Source of the DNA: Streptomyces sp. NRRL F-5727 | Lineage (GTDB): Bacteria; Actinomycetota; Actinomycetes; Streptomycetales; Streptomycetaceae | DNA length: 37,641 nucleotides | Direction of reading: 5' to 3' | Assembly: GCF_000719555.1 (NCBI RefSeq) | Contig: NZ_JOGX01000061.1 | Location: 1-37,641, forward strand | Part shown: positions 15,035 through 23,278 of the stretch, piece by piece | Layout: the number at the start of each line of letters is the position of its first letter | How positions within the stretch are numbered: position 1 is the stretch's first letter | Made by a program: the position numbers and the translations under genes | The notes under the pieces: model-generated | What the model was told of the DNA's origin: nothing | The model's database searches: none | The model's input: the letters and a program-made list of their open reading frames with translations, nothing else

Positions 15035-16701
15035 ACCCCACCAGCCCGACCACCAGCCCCGTGTCCCCCGTCTTCGCGGGCCACGGCCACGTCACCTTCC
15101 TCGGCGCAGGCCCAGGCGACCCCGGGCTCCTGACCCTCCGGGCCGTCGAGGCCCTGGCCGGAGCGGACGTCCTGATCGCCGAGCCGGAGGTCCTGGACGT
15201 CGTCCGCTGCCATGCGCGCGCGGGCGTGAGCACGCCGGAGCTGACGGTTGTTGACGAGGCGTCAACAACCGCCGGAGTCCCCGTGTTGAGGGATGCGGTC
15301 AATCTTGTCATGGAGGCCGCGCGCGGCGGCAGGCGGGTCGTCCGTGCGGTGACCGGCGACCCCGGCCTCGACGGCAACGCCGGCGCCGAGATGCTCGCCT
15401 GCGCCGCCGAGGGCATCCCCTTCGAGGTGGTGCCCGGCGTCGCGACCGTGGTCGGCGTCCCCGCGTACGCCGGTGTGCCGCTCCGCGACGCGCAGGGCAC
15501 CGACGTCCGCTTCGTCGACGCGCGGACCGCCGACGACCGGTGCTGGGCCGAGGTCGGCGCCTCCGACGGCACCGTCGTCGTCTCCACCTCGCTCGACGCG
15601 GTCGCCGCGGCGGCCGGTGAACTGGTGGCGGCGGGCCGTAAGCCGGACACCCCGCTCACCGTCACCATCGCCGGCACGACCACGCGCCAGCGGACCTGGA
15701 ACGCGACCCTCGGGACGATCGCCCAGGTCTTCAAGCAGGGCAAGGTGCTCCCCTCGCCCGAGGGCCACCGGCCGGTCATAGCCGTGGTCGGCGAGCGCAG
15801 CGCCCCGGCGCAGCGCGACCAGCTCTCCTGGTTCGAGTCCAAGCCGCTCTTCGGCTGGCGGGTGCTCGTGCCGCGCACCAAGGAGCAGGCCGCGTCGCTC
15901 TCCGACCAGCTGCGCTCGTACGGTGCCGTGCCGCACGAGGTGCCGACCATCGCGGTCGAGCCGCCGCGGACCCCGCAGCAGATGGAGCGGGCCGTGAAGG
16001 GCCTGGTGACGGGCCGCTACGAGTGGATCGCCTTCACCTCCGTCAACGCGGTCAAGGCCGTGCGCGAGAAGTTCGAGGAGTACGGGCTCGACGCCCGCGC
16101 CTTCGCCGGCATCAAGGTCGCGGCGGTGGGCGAGCAGACGGCCGCGGCGCTGGTCGACTTCGGTGTGAAGCCGGACCTGGTGCCGAGCGGTGAGCAGAGC
16201 GCGGCCGGGCTCCTGGAGGACTGGCCGCCGTACGATCCGGTCTTCGACCCGATCGACCGCGTCTTCCTGCCGCGGGCCGACATCGCGACCGAGACGCTGG
16301 TCGCGGGGCTCATCGAGCTCGGGTGGGAGGTCGACGACGTCACCGCCTACCGGACCGTGCGCGCGTCGCCGCCGCCGGCGGACACGCGGGAGGCGATCAA
16401 GGGCGGCGGCTTCGACGCGGTGCTCTTCACGTCGTCGTCGACCGTGCGGAACCTGGTCGGCATCGCCGGCAAGCCGCACAACGTGACCGTCATCGCCTGT
16501 ATCGGGCCGGCCACCGCCAAGACGGCGGAGGAGCACGGGCTGCGGGTCGACGTGCTGTCGCCCGAGCCGTCCGTGCACAAGCTGGCGGAGGCGCTGGCGG
16601 AGTTCGGCATCCGGCGTCGGGAGGCGGCGCTGGAGGCGGGCGACCCCGTCACGCGCCCGAGCGAACGCCGGCCGGGTGCGAGGCGGCGGCGCACGACGTA
16701 G
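15031..16701 (+). CDS. hemD: Bifunctional uroporphyrinogen-III C-methyltransferase / uroporphyrinogen-III synthase
   Basis: A 556-residue fusion. Residues ~18-245 are a SUMT/CobA-type SAM-dependent methylase: the VTFLGAGPGDPGLLTLRA glycine-rich motif, AVTGDPGLDGNAG, and EVVPGVATVVGVPAYAG. Residues ~265-520 are uroporphyrinogen-III synthase (HemD): WRVLVPRTKEQAASL, WIAFTSVNAVKAV, DAVLFTSSSTVRNL, IACIGPATAKTAEEHG. The fusion sends hydroxymethylbilane to uroporphyrinogen III and potentially on toward precorrin-2, siroheme or cobalamin. TTG start overlaps the hemC stop. The C-terminal ~35 residues are an Arg-rich tail. A 12-bp hairpin lies within the methylase part (15245-15271). A terminator follows at 16720. 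Confidence 0.94.
   Translation: MNPTSPTTSPVSPVFAGHGHVTFLGAGPGDPGLLTLRAVEALAGADVLIAEPEVLDVVRCHARAGVSTPELTVVDEASTTAGVPVLRDAVNLVMEAARGGRRVVRAVTGDPGLDGNAGAEMLACAAEGIPFEVVPGVATVVGVPAYAGVPLRDAQGTDVRFVDARTADDRCWAEVGASDGTVVVSTSLDAVAAAAGELVAAGRKPDTPLTVTIAGTTTRQRTWNATLGTIAQVFKQGKVLPSPEGHRPVIAVVGERSAPAQRDQLSWFESKPLFGWRVLVPRTKEQAASLSDQLRSYGAVPHEVPTIAVEPPRTPQQMERAVKGLVTGRYEWIAFTSVNAVKAVREKFEEYGLDARAFAGIKVAAVGEQTAAALVDFGVKPDLVPSGEQSAAGLLEDWPPYDPVFDPIDRVFLPRADIATETLVAGLIELGWEVDDVTAYRTVRASPPPADTREAIKGGGFDAVLFTSSSTVRNLVGIAGKPHNVTVIACIGPATAKTAEEHGLRVDVLSPEPSVHKLAEALAEFGIRRREAALEAGDPVTRPSERRPGARRRRTT
15245..15271 (+). other. Perfect 12-bp hairpin inside hemD
   Basis: CGGTTGTTGACG (15245-15256) and CGTCAACAACCG (15260-15271) are perfect complements around AGG. 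They lie within the methylase coding region, about 72 codons from the start, with unusually AT-rich codons (GTT GTT, TCA, ACA) compared with the surroundings. Confidence 0.9.
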
Positions 16702-16719
16702 GGGGACGTGGTCTCTTCT

Positions 16720-16751
16720 CCGGCGCGGGTCCCTTACGGGGCCCGCGCCGG
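16720..16751 (+). terminator. Terminator-like hairpin after hemD
   Basis: A 14-bp GC-rich stem (16720-16733 with 16738-16751, one G-T pair) has a 4-nt loop, 19 nt after the hemD stop. There is no strong U-tract (CTGCGTTGT follows), as is common in Streptomyces. It probably ends the rex-hemACD transcript. Confidence 0.65.
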
Positions 16752-16791
16752 CTGCGTTGTGGGCTGCGCCCGGCTGGGCACCCGGGGGCGC

Positions 16792-16835
16792 GGCAACAGG
16801 GTGTCGGTAAGTGGGCAACAGGGTGTCGGTAAGTG
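16792..16835 (+). repeat. 22-bp direct tandem repeat upstream of hemB
   Basis: Two identical 22-bp units (16792-16813 and 16814-16835), each containing GGCAACAGGG and TGTCGGTAAGTG, abut directly. The second unit ends 17 nt before the presumed hemB -10 TAGATT, so it covers the -35 region. The period of 22 bp equals about two helical turns. Confidence 0.97.
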
Positions 16836-16852
16836 GGGGGTGGGGGCGGGCG

Positions 16853-16858
16853 TAGATT
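16853..16858 (+). promoter_or_regulatory. hemB -10 element
   Basis: TAGATT lies 6 nt before the hemB ATG. The intervening bases are CGGGGG. Spacing suits a leaderless mRNA, although the G-run could also act as a weak ribosome-binding site. Confidence 0.45.
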
Positions 16859-16864
16859 CGGGGG

Positions 16865-17869
16865 ATGAACTCGTATGGAAGCTTTCCGGGGGCGCGGCCG
16901 CGACGGCTGCGAACGACGCCCGCCATGCGGCGGATGGTGGCCGAGACCCGCCTGGACCCGGCCGACCTGATCCTGCCCGCGTTCGTGCGCGAGGGCGTCA
17001 CCGAGCCGGTGCCGATCGGTGCGATGCCCGGCGTCGTCCAGCACACGCGGGACACGCTGCGCCGGGCCGCCGTGGAGGCGGTCGAGGCGGGGGTCTCCGG
17101 GATCATGCTGTTCGGCGTGCCGGAGGAGGCCAAGAAGGACGGCCTCGGCACGGCCGGGACCGACCCGGACGGGATCCTCCAGGTCGCCATCCGGGACGTC
17201 CGCGCCGAGGTCGGCGACGAGCTCGTGATCATGTCGGACCTCTGTCTCGACGAGTACACCGACCACGGTCACTGCGGCGTCCTCGCCGAGGACGGCCGGG
17301 TCGACAACGACGCCACCCTGGAGCGGTACGCCGAGATGGCGCAGGTCCAGGCCGACGCCGGCGTCCACGTCGTGGGCCCCTCCGGGATGATGGACGGCCA
17401 GGTCGGCGTCGTCCGGGACGCCCTGGACACCATCGGCAAGGAGGACGTGGCGATCCTCGCCTACACGGCGAAGTACTCGTCCGCCTTCTACGGCCCCTTC
17501 CGCGAGGCCGTCGGCTCGTCGCTCAAGGGCGACCGCAAGACCTACCAGCAGGACCCCGCCAACCTCCGCGAGTCGCTGCGCGAGCTCGCGCTGGACCTGG
17601 AGGAGGGCGCGGACATGGTGATGGTGAAGCCGGCCGGGCCCTACCTGGACGTGCTCGCGAAGGTCGCCGAGTCCGTGGACGTGCCGGTCGCCGCGTACCA
17701 GATCAGCGGTGAGTACGCGATGGTCGAGGCCGCCGCCGAGAAGGGCTGGATCGACCGCGACAAGGCGATCCTGGAGACCCTCACCGGGATCCGCCGGGCC
17801 GGCGCCCGGATGATCCTCACCTACTGGGCCGTCGAGGCAGCCCGGACGATCTCCGCCGGCAACCGCTGA
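16865..17869 (+). CDS. hemB: Delta-aminolevulinic acid dehydratase (porphobilinogen synthase) HemB
   Basis: A 334-residue enzyme condensing two 5-aminolevulinates to porphobilinogen, the substrate of HemC. Active-site lysines are K203 ([14 protein letters not shown]) and K255 ([11 protein letters not shown], the Schiff-base Lys). The metal-binding stretch is [14 protein letters not shown]. The first and third Cys of the classical Zn triad are kept but the middle one is Asp, a hybrid between Zn- and Mg-type enzymes. It lies 163 nt after hemD, with its own promoter-like elements and tandem repeats, so it may be regulated apart from the Rex operon. Confidence 0.96.
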   Translation: MNSYGSFPGARPRRLRTTPAMRRMVAETRLDPADLILPAFVREGVTEPVPIGAMPGVVQHTRDTLRRAAVEAVEAGVSGIMLFGVPEEAKKDGLGTAGTDPDGILQVAIRDVRAEVGDELVIMSDLCLDEYTDHGHCGVLAEDGRVDNDATLERYAEMAQVQADAGVHVVGPSGMMDGQVGVVRDALDTIGKEDVAILAYTAKYSSAFYGPFREAVGSSLKGDRKTYQQDPANLRESLRELALDLEEGADMVMVKPAGPYLDVLAKVAESVDVPVAAYQISGEYAMVEAAAEKGWIDRDKAILETLTGIRRAGARMILTYWAVEAARTISAGNR

Positions 17870-17888
17870 CCGGGCCCCGACCGGGGGT

Positions 17889-18749
17889 CTAGTCCCACCA
17901 GAAGGTCCAGAGGGGGGCGTTCAGCAGGGCCCCCCGGGCGTAGGCGCGCAGGGTGTCGTGGTCGCCCTGCGTGATGTTGTCCGGGCAGAACGCGAAGTGC
18001 TCCGCCGCCAGCGCCTCGGCCTCCTCCACGGTCCGGGGCGGGGCGGCCACCGAGACCACCAGGGTGGCGGGGGCGAGCGCCACGACCCGGGCGCCGAAGC
18101 GGTCCTCCCAGGAGCGCAGCACCGCGCACAGGCGCGCCACGTCGTCCTCGTGGTTCAGCGGCCCCGACCAGCCGATGACCGCCGGTATGTCGGCGCTGCG
18201 CCGCGCCGGGACCAGCGCAGGCCGGGCCTCCTCCATCCAGGAGCCCGGCCTCGTCAGCGCCGTGGCCGCCGCGGCCGCCGCCGCGTCCGGGTCGGTACGC
18301 GGGGGCCACGCCGGGGCCAGACCCGGCCAGCCCGCGGCGTACGGCGCCACGACCTCCTCGTACTCGGGCTGCTCGCCGAACAGCTCCTCGACGGTGGCGG
18401 TCACGGCGGGGTCCCGCTCCTCCTCCGGTATCTCCGAGGCCAGGTACTCCTCCCAGAGCTCGGCGAGCACCTCGTCGGCGTCGTGGTCCGCCGGGTCGCT
18501 CATCGCCTCCGGCATCAGATGCCATGCGTCCAGGTCGTCGTCGCCGGCCAGCAGCACCGGCAGCAGCCCCGCCGTGCGGGCCGCCGGGCGCAGGGCGCTC
18601 CAGCCGCCGGGGCCCGCCGGGCCGTGCCCGGACCAGAGGTACGGGTCGTCCGCCGGACCCGTGAGGGCCCCCGGCGGCAGGTCGAGGCCGAGGGAACGGC
18701 CCGCGGGGTCCGACGCGAGCCGGGGCAGCTGGTTCGGGATCATCGCCAT
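17889..18749 (-). CDS. DUF4253 domain protein
   Basis: A 286-residue cytoplasmic protein of unknown function. The C-terminal ~110 residues, from ADIPAVIGWSGPLNHEDDVARL to the end LWTFWWD, match the DUF4253 pattern: an Asn-His segment, an FGARVVAL strand, an EHFAFCPDNITQG segment, and a terminal aromatic FWWD. The N-terminal half is Pro/Ala/Gly-rich, and the middle is acidic (DADEVLAELWEEYLASEIPEEER). The ATG at 18749 has TACGTT ending 6 nt upstream on the same strand, suggesting a leaderless mRNA; an ATG at 18743 is also possible. It converges on hemB with 19 nt between stops. Confidence 0.8.
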   Translation of the reverse strand: MAMIPNQLPRLASDPAGRSLGLDLPPGALTGPADDPYLWSGHGPAGPGGWSALRPAARTAGLLPVLLAGDDDLDAWHLMPEAMSDPADHDADEVLAELWEEYLASEIPEEERDPAVTATVEELFGEQPEYEEVVAPYAAGWPGLAPAWPPRTDPDAAAAAAATALTRPGSWMEEARPALVPARRSADIPAVIGWSGPLNHEDDVARLCAVLRSWEDRFGARVVALAPATLVVSVAAPPRTVEEAEALAAEHFAFCPDNITQGDHDTLRAYARGALLNAPLWTFWWD

Positions 18750-18860
18750 GATCAGAACGTACGGGGCGCCACTGACAGCGGCCGGGGCGAGTGGTGGAGG
18801 CGCACGGTGCGGCGCACTCTGGAGGGGTAGCCGACAGGTACCTCGGTGGAGGTGATCCTC

Positions 18861-19136
18861 ATGATGCACACGCTTGTCGGATGGCATGTGGAGATGGAGT
18901 TCAAGGAGGAGGGCGACCGGACGCGGGCCGCGGCCATGGTCCGGCTCACCGACGGCACCGAGTTCCGGGCCCACGGGACGGCGAACCGGCACCCCTCCGA
19001 TCCGGACCAGCTGAGGGTGGGCGAGGAGATCGCCGGCGCCCGGGCGCTGATGGACCTGGCCTCGCAGCTGCTCCAGAAGGCGCACGCGGAGATCGACGAG
19101 GTGTCCGGCCGGACGTCGTACCCGATCAACCGCTAG
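18861..19136 (+). CDS. DUF1876 domain protein
   Basis: A 91-residue protein matching DUF1876, a small actinobacterial family with a double-stranded RNA-binding-like fold. Visible: WHVEMEFKEEGDRTRAAAMVRL followed by DGTEFRAHGTANRHPSDP, then a helical C-terminal half (EIAGARALMDLASQLLQKAHAEID). Function is unknown. The ATG at 18861 follows GGAGG by 8 nt; an in-frame GTG at 18846 lies before that site and is unlikely. It is divergent from the DUF4253 gene and convergent with the DUF4232 gene. Confidence 0.85.
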   Translation: MMHTLVGWHVEMEFKEEGDRTRAAAMVRLTDGTEFRAHGTANRHPSDPDQLRVGEEIAGARALMDLASQLLQKAHAEIDEVSGRTSYPINR

Positions 19137-19148
19137 AGCGCCGGAACC

Positions 19149-19871
19149 CTAGAACTGGAGGGCGTCCTCGAACTCCCGCTGCCAGTACGAGACGGCGGCG
19201 CCGTCGTCCACGTACGTACCCTGCGGCGCCGTCACCGTCACCATGCTGTCCGCGGTCAGGTTCACCTTGATCGTGCGGACGGTCATGCCGTGTGTGTCCG
19301 CGCCCGGCTCCCCGGTCAGGATCACGGAGGCGTAGGCCGACTCCCCGGGCGCCAGGGTCACCACCGCCTGCGGCCTGCTCTCCTCGACGATCCTGATCGG
19401 CGCCTGGCTGTGGTCGAAGCCGACCAGGGGCGCTCCGACGGCGTCGCACGTGCGGGTGCCGGTGTTGGTGACGGTCAGCGCGAGGTGGTTGAGGGGGCGG
19501 CTGACCCTGCTCGCCACGACCTTCACGTCGGCGGCGGTGCAGGGGCGGGGGCGGGGGGTGGTGGTCCGCGGAGTCGCAGTCGGAGCCGGGCTGGAGGGCT
19601 TGGCCGGCCGTGCGGTCGTCTCGCGCGGGGTCCCCGTCGCCGGTGCGGTCGTGGGCGGCGTGGTGGTGCGCGGCGCGGTGGTGGGTCGTGCGGCGATGGG
19701 CGTGGGTGCGGCCGTGGTCGGCGCGGCCGACGCCGTGGCCGTGGTCGGTGCGGGCTTCGCGGGGGCCGGGGCCGTCGCGTCCTGGTCGGACGACTGGCCG
19801 CAGGCCGTCAGGGCGAGGGTCGCGGCCAGGGCGGCGGCGGGCAGGGCGAGGCGGCGGGCGGTCGTGCGCAT
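19149..19871 (-). CDS. DUF4232 lipoprotein
   Basis: A 240-residue predicted lipoprotein. The signal peptide ends in the lipobox LTAC with lipidated C24. A long Thr/Pro/Ala linker (about 30-105) leads to a DUF4232-type beta-rich domain: PCTAADVKVVASRV, LTVTNTGTRTCDAVG, APGESAYASVIL. The two Cys in that domain probably form a disulfide. Expected on the outer face of the membrane. Function unknown. GGGGGAA precedes the ATG. It lies 29 nt downstream of a possible 29-residue membrane peptide gene and is divergent from a membrane-anchored HTH gene. Confidence 0.85.
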   Translation of the reverse strand: MRTTARRLALPAAALAATLALTACGQSSDQDATAPAPAKPAPTTATASAAPTTAAPTPIAARPTTAPRTTTPPTTAPATGTPRETTARPAKPSSPAPTATPRTTTPRPRPCTAADVKVVASRVSRPLNHLALTVTNTGTRTCDAVGAPLVGFDHSQAPIRIVEESRPQAVVTLAPGESAYASVILTGEPGADTHGMTVRTIKVNLTADSMVTVTAPQGTYVDDGAAVSYWQREFEDALQF

Positions 19872-19900
19872 GGTGGTTCCCCCGTGGGCGGATCGGTCGG

Positions 19901-19990
19901 TCAGTGGCCGTCGAGCAGAGTGATCACGATCGCGGTGCAGATGATCAGCACCGTCACTGCCAGGGCGTCGGTGACGCGGCTGTTCGGCAT
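19901..19990 (-). CDS. Possible 29-residue single-pass membrane peptide
   Basis: A short frame encoding a polar start (PNSRVTDALA), a hydrophobic core VTVLIICTAIVIT and LLDGH at the end. It lies just upstream of the DUF4232 lipoprotein gene on the same strand and in the divergent promoter region of the HTH gene. No strong Shine-Dalgarno sequence is visible. The frame is open further upstream, but that part is antisense to the HTH gene leader and reads as a shadow. It may be a real micro-protein or chance. Confidence 0.42.
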   Translation of the reverse strand: MPNSRVTDALAVTVLIICTAIVITLLDGH

Positions 19991-20138
19991 GGCTTCATGC
20001 TGCGAGCCGGTGTGACCCGCTGTCGACCGACGCGGGACAATGAGGGACGCTGGAACGCTTCCACCCCCGGTGACCTGGGGAGACGTGCCTCGCCCGGAAC
20101 GCGTTCCTGGGACGCCGACGGGGACGGGGGAGCGACGG

Positions 20139-21239
20139 ATGGACACCGGGGACCGGTTCGCCGGGCTGCTGAAGGGGCTCAAGGAGCGGTCGGGGCTGAG
20201 TTACGGGGCGCTCGCGAAGCGGCTCCACGTCAGCACCTCCACCCTGCACCGGTACTGCAACGGCGACGCCGTCCCGACGGACTTCGCGCCCGTGGAACGG
20301 CTCGGCCGGCTGTGCGGGGCCACCCGGGAGGAGCTGGTGGACCTCCACCGCGCCTGGATCGTCGCCGACGAGACCCGGGGGCGGAGCGTCGAGCCGGTCG
20401 TCGAGCCGGTCGTCGAGCCTGGGGATCCGGTTGAGATCGTCGAGTCGGTCGAGCCCGTCGTCCTCGTGACGGCGGAGGCCGTCCAGCAGGGTGCCGCGCC
20501 CTCGCGGGGGCGGTTCCGGAGCGGCCTCGCCGCCGTGGCGGTCGTCGCGCTCGTCGTGCCCGGCGCCTACCTCGTGGCGCGGGACGGGGAGAAGGAGCCG
20601 CGCGGGGGCGCCGTCGCGGCGCCCGCTCCGCTGAACGCCGGCATCAGCTCGTACAACTGGGCCGAACCCTGCGGCGAGTACTACGTCCTCGACCAGAAGC
20701 CGGAGCACGTGCCGCCGCCGCCCCCGCCGCAGGACACCCGCCCGTGGGCCCGGGCGCTCGGCGGGATCGACGGCGGGCGCATGCAGCTCCAGGTCACCGT
20801 CACCGGACGCACCCGGGAACCGGTCGTGCTGTCGGGGCTCAGCGTCCGGGTCGTCGAGCGCGACCGGCCGCCGCAGCGGGCCGCGTACTCCATGGGCGAC
20901 GGCTGCGGCAGCGGGATCACCCCGCAGACCTTCGCCGTCGACCTCGACGCGCCCCGGCCGTACGTGAAGGCCGTGGCCGGACAGGACGGCGACCGGGTCG
21001 TGCCCGCGAAGGACTTCCCGTACAAGGTCGCCACCGGGGACCCGCAGGTCCTCAACCTCGACGTCCACACCGAGGAGCACGCCGTCGCCTGGTACCTGGA
21101 GCTGGCGTGGAGCACCGGCGACAGGAAGGGGACCGTACGGATCGACGACGGCGGACAGCCGTTCCGTACGCAGGCCATCGAGGACCGTACGGTCTACGGC
21201 TACTGGCCCGACAAGGGCGAGTGGGTCGCGCAGAACTGA
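20139..21239 (+). CDS. Membrane-anchored XRE-type HTH protein with extracytoplasmic domain
   Basis: A 366-residue protein combining a cytoplasmic XRE-like HTH (residues ~7-72, with SYGALAKRLHVSTSTLHRYC), a Val/Glu/Pro repeat linker (EPVVEPVVEPGD, ~85-108), one membrane span (~127-147), and a ~215-residue external beta-rich domain. The external domain contains WAEPCGEYYVLDQKPEH and a second Cys (MGDGCGSG), probably a disulfide. The layout recalls RodZ or a one-component membrane sensor. Streptomyces carry many such proteins of unknown role. GGGGGAG precedes the ATG. A GACAAT -10-like element lies ~100 nt upstream (20036-20041). It converges on argS with 19 nt between. Confidence 0.8.
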   Translation: MDTGDRFAGLLKGLKERSGLSYGALAKRLHVSTSTLHRYCNGDAVPTDFAPVERLGRLCGATREELVDLHRAWIVADETRGRSVEPVVEPVVEPGDPVEIVESVEPVVLVTAEAVQQGAAPSRGRFRSGLAAVAVVALVVPGAYLVARDGEKEPRGGAVAAPAPLNAGISSYNWAEPCGEYYVLDQKPEHVPPPPPPQDTRPWARALGGIDGGRMQLQVTVTGRTREPVVLSGLSVRVVERDRPPQRAAYSMGDGCGSGITPQTFAVDLDAPRPYVKAVAGQDGDRVVPAKDFPYKVATGDPQVLNLDVHTEEHAVAWYLELAWSTGDRKGTVRIDDGGQPFRTQAIEDRTVYGYWPDKGEWVAQN

Positions 21240-21258
21240 CCCACCCGCCCCGGCGGCG

Positions 21259-23022
21259 TCAGAGGCGCTCGGGCGTCCGGATGCCGAGCAGGGCCATGCC
21301 CTGGTGGAGCGTGCGGGCCGTGAGGTCGCACAGGAAGAGACGGTTCTCGACCTGCTCCGGGGTGTCCGCCTTGAGGACGGGGCACTCCGAGTAGAACGTC
21401 GTGTAGTGCGACGCCAGCTGGTAGAGGTACGCGGCCAGCTTGTGCGGGGCGTACTCCGCGGCGGTCTCGGCGATCACCTCGCCGAAGCCGTCCACGTGCA
21501 GGCCGAGGGCCCGCTCCGACGGCGCCAGCTCCAGCTCCGGGTGGGCGGCCGGCTTCGCGTCCCCGGCCTTCCGCAGGATGGACTGGATACGGGCGTACGC
21601 GTACTGGAGGTACACGGACGTGTCGCCGTTGAGCGAGACCATCTGGTCCAGGTCGAACTTGTAGTCGCGGGCCGCCGAGGTCGACAGGTCCGCGTACTTC
21701 ACCGCGCCGATGCCCACCTGGGCGCCCCGCTCGGCGATCTCGTCCTCGGTGAGGTCCTGGGCCTTCTCGCGGACCACGGCCGAGGCGCGGTCGATCGCCT
21801 CGTCCAGCAGGTCCACCAGCCGGACCGTCTCGCCCTCACGGGTCTTGAACGGCTTGCCGTCCTTGCCGAGGACCGTGCCGAAGGCCAGCTGGACGGCCTT
21901 CACCTCGTCGTTCAGCCAGCCGGCCCGGCGGGCCGTCTCGAAGACCATCTTGAAGTGCAGCGACTGGCGGGCGTCCACCACGTACAGCAGCGTGGTCGCC
22001 TTCAGGTTCTGCACCCGGTCGCGGATGGCGGACAGGTCCGTCGCCGCGTAGCCGAAGCCGCCGTCGGACTTCTGGACGATCAGCGGGACCGGGTTGCCGT
22101 CCGGGCCCTTGATGTCGTCGAAGAAGACGCACAGCGCGCCCTCGGAGCGGACGGCGACGCCCGACTCCTCGAGGATCCGGCAGGTCTCCTGGAGCATGTC
22201 GTTGTACCCGGACTCGCCGACGATGTCGGGGTCCCGGATGTCCATGTCGAGCTTCTCGAAGACCGAGTAGAAGTAGATCTTCGACTCGTCGACGAACCGC
22301 TGCCACAGGGCGAGGGTCTCCTCGTCGCCGGCCTGGAGGTCCACCACGCGGGCGCGTGCCCGGGTCTTGAACTCCTCGTCCGCGTCGAACAGCGCGCGGG
22401 ACGCCTTGTACAGCCGGTTCAGGTTCGACATGGCCTCCTCGCCGGAGACCTCCGCGCCCTCGTCCTCGTGGTCCAGCTCGTGCGGGTGCTCGATCAGGTA
22501 CTGGATGAGCATGCCGAACTGGGTGCCCCAGTCGCCGATGTGGTGCCTGCGGACCACGGTCTCGCCCGTGAACTCCAGGATCTCCACCATCGCCGCGCCG
22601 ATCACCGCCGACCGGAGGTGGCCGACGTGCATCTCCTTCGCCACGTTCGGCTGCGCGTAGTCGATGACCGTCGTGCCCGCCGCCTCGTTCAGCGGCACGC
22701 CGAGGCGCGCGTCGGCGGCGCGGGCCGCCAGGGTCCGCACGATCGCCGCGTCCGACACCGTGATGTTGAGGAAGCCGGGGCCGGAGACCTCGATCTCCCG
22801 CAGCACGTCGTTCGCCGGGATCGCGTCCACGACCTTCGTCGCCAGCTCACGCGGGTTGCCCTTGAGCTGCTTGGCCAGCGCCAGGATGCCGTTGGCCTGG
22901 AAGTCGGCCCGGTCGCTTCGTCGCAGCAGCGGGTCGGCGGAACCGGCCTCCGGCAGGGCTGCCGAGAGACCTTCCGCGAGGCGCTGCTGCACGGTCGAAG
23001 CGAGGGAAGGGACCGAGGCCAT
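21259..23022 (-). CDS. argS: Arginyl-tRNA synthetase
   Basis: A 587-residue class I aminoacyl-tRNA synthetase that charges tRNA-Arg. The N-terminal Add1 domain leads to [16 protein letters not shown], the HIGH-like signature. Further conserved blocks are [16 protein letters not shown], the [12 protein letters not shown] region and [16 protein letters not shown]. No canonical KMSKS is present, which is normal for most ArgRS. The C-terminal anticodon domain ends [10 protein letters not shown]. The ATG has a GGAA-type site upstream; the reading frame extends further but lacks homology there. It is divergent from lysS, sharing a 256-nt region with two DnaA boxes and a TTGACA -35 candidate (23081-23076). 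Confidence 0.97.
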   Translation of the reverse strand: MASVPSLASTVQQRLAEGLSAALPEAGSADPLLRRSDRADFQANGILALAKQLKGNPRELATKVVDAIPANDVLREIEVSGPGFLNITVSDAAIVRTLAARAADARLGVPLNEAAGTTVIDYAQPNVAKEMHVGHLRSAVIGAAMVEILEFTGETVVRRHHIGDWGTQFGMLIQYLIEHPHELDHEDEGAEVSGEEAMSNLNRLYKASRALFDADEEFKTRARARVVDLQAGDEETLALWQRFVDESKIYFYSVFEKLDMDIRDPDIVGESGYNDMLQETCRILEESGVAVRSEGALCVFFDDIKGPDGNPVPLIVQKSDGGFGYAATDLSAIRDRVQNLKATTLLYVVDARQSLHFKMVFETARRAGWLNDEVKAVQLAFGTVLGKDGKPFKTREGETVRLVDLLDEAIDRASAVVREKAQDLTEDEIAERGAQVGIGAVKYADLSTSAARDYKFDLDQMVSLNGDTSVYLQYAYARIQSILRKAGDAKPAAHPELELAPSERALGLHVDGFGEVIAETAAEYAPHKLAAYLYQLASHYTTFYSECPVLKADTPEQVENRLFLCDLTARTLHQGMALLGIRTPERL

Positions 23023-23136
23023 GAGCTTCCGTTCCTGTTGTGTCGTGTCCGGGTGTCCCGGTGGTCTATATCGCTTGTCAAGTGTCCCATGGGTGGGCAA
23101 CGTGTTTTCCCCGCCCGTCCCCAGCCGTTCCCCGAC

Positions 23137-23178
23137 TGTGGACAAGTCGCGCCCGAGGAGAATCCCGCCTGTGGACAA
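23137..23178. promoter_or_regulatory. Two perfect DnaA boxes between argS and lysS
   Basis: TGTGGACAA occurs at 23137-23145 and 23170-23178; its complement TTGTCCACA is the preferred Streptomyces DnaA box. Both copies match at all 9 positions, have the same orientation, and start 33 bp apart, about three helical turns. They lie in the divergent argS/lysS promoter region. The downstream -10-like GACAAT (23204-23209) may belong to lysS. Confidence 0.75.
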
Positions 23179-23278
23179 CCTCGGAGCGGCCGGTTCCGTC
23201 TGGGACAATGACTGACGTAGGGCTTTGAAGACTCCGAGGGATCTCCCGCAAGGATCTGGAAAGAAGGACGTACCGACC

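Noticed and set aside
15262..17259. 665-codon reverse frame opposite hemD and hemB
   Set aside because: Shadow; both forward genes show full catalytic motifs.
17868..17889. Terminator between hemB and the DUF4253 gene
   Set aside because: Only a short imperfect dyad (GACC...GGTC) could be drawn, too weak to call.
21259..23022. Loss of function in ArgS because KMSKS is missing
   Set aside because: Most ArgRS enzymes lack canonical KMSKS, so this is normal.
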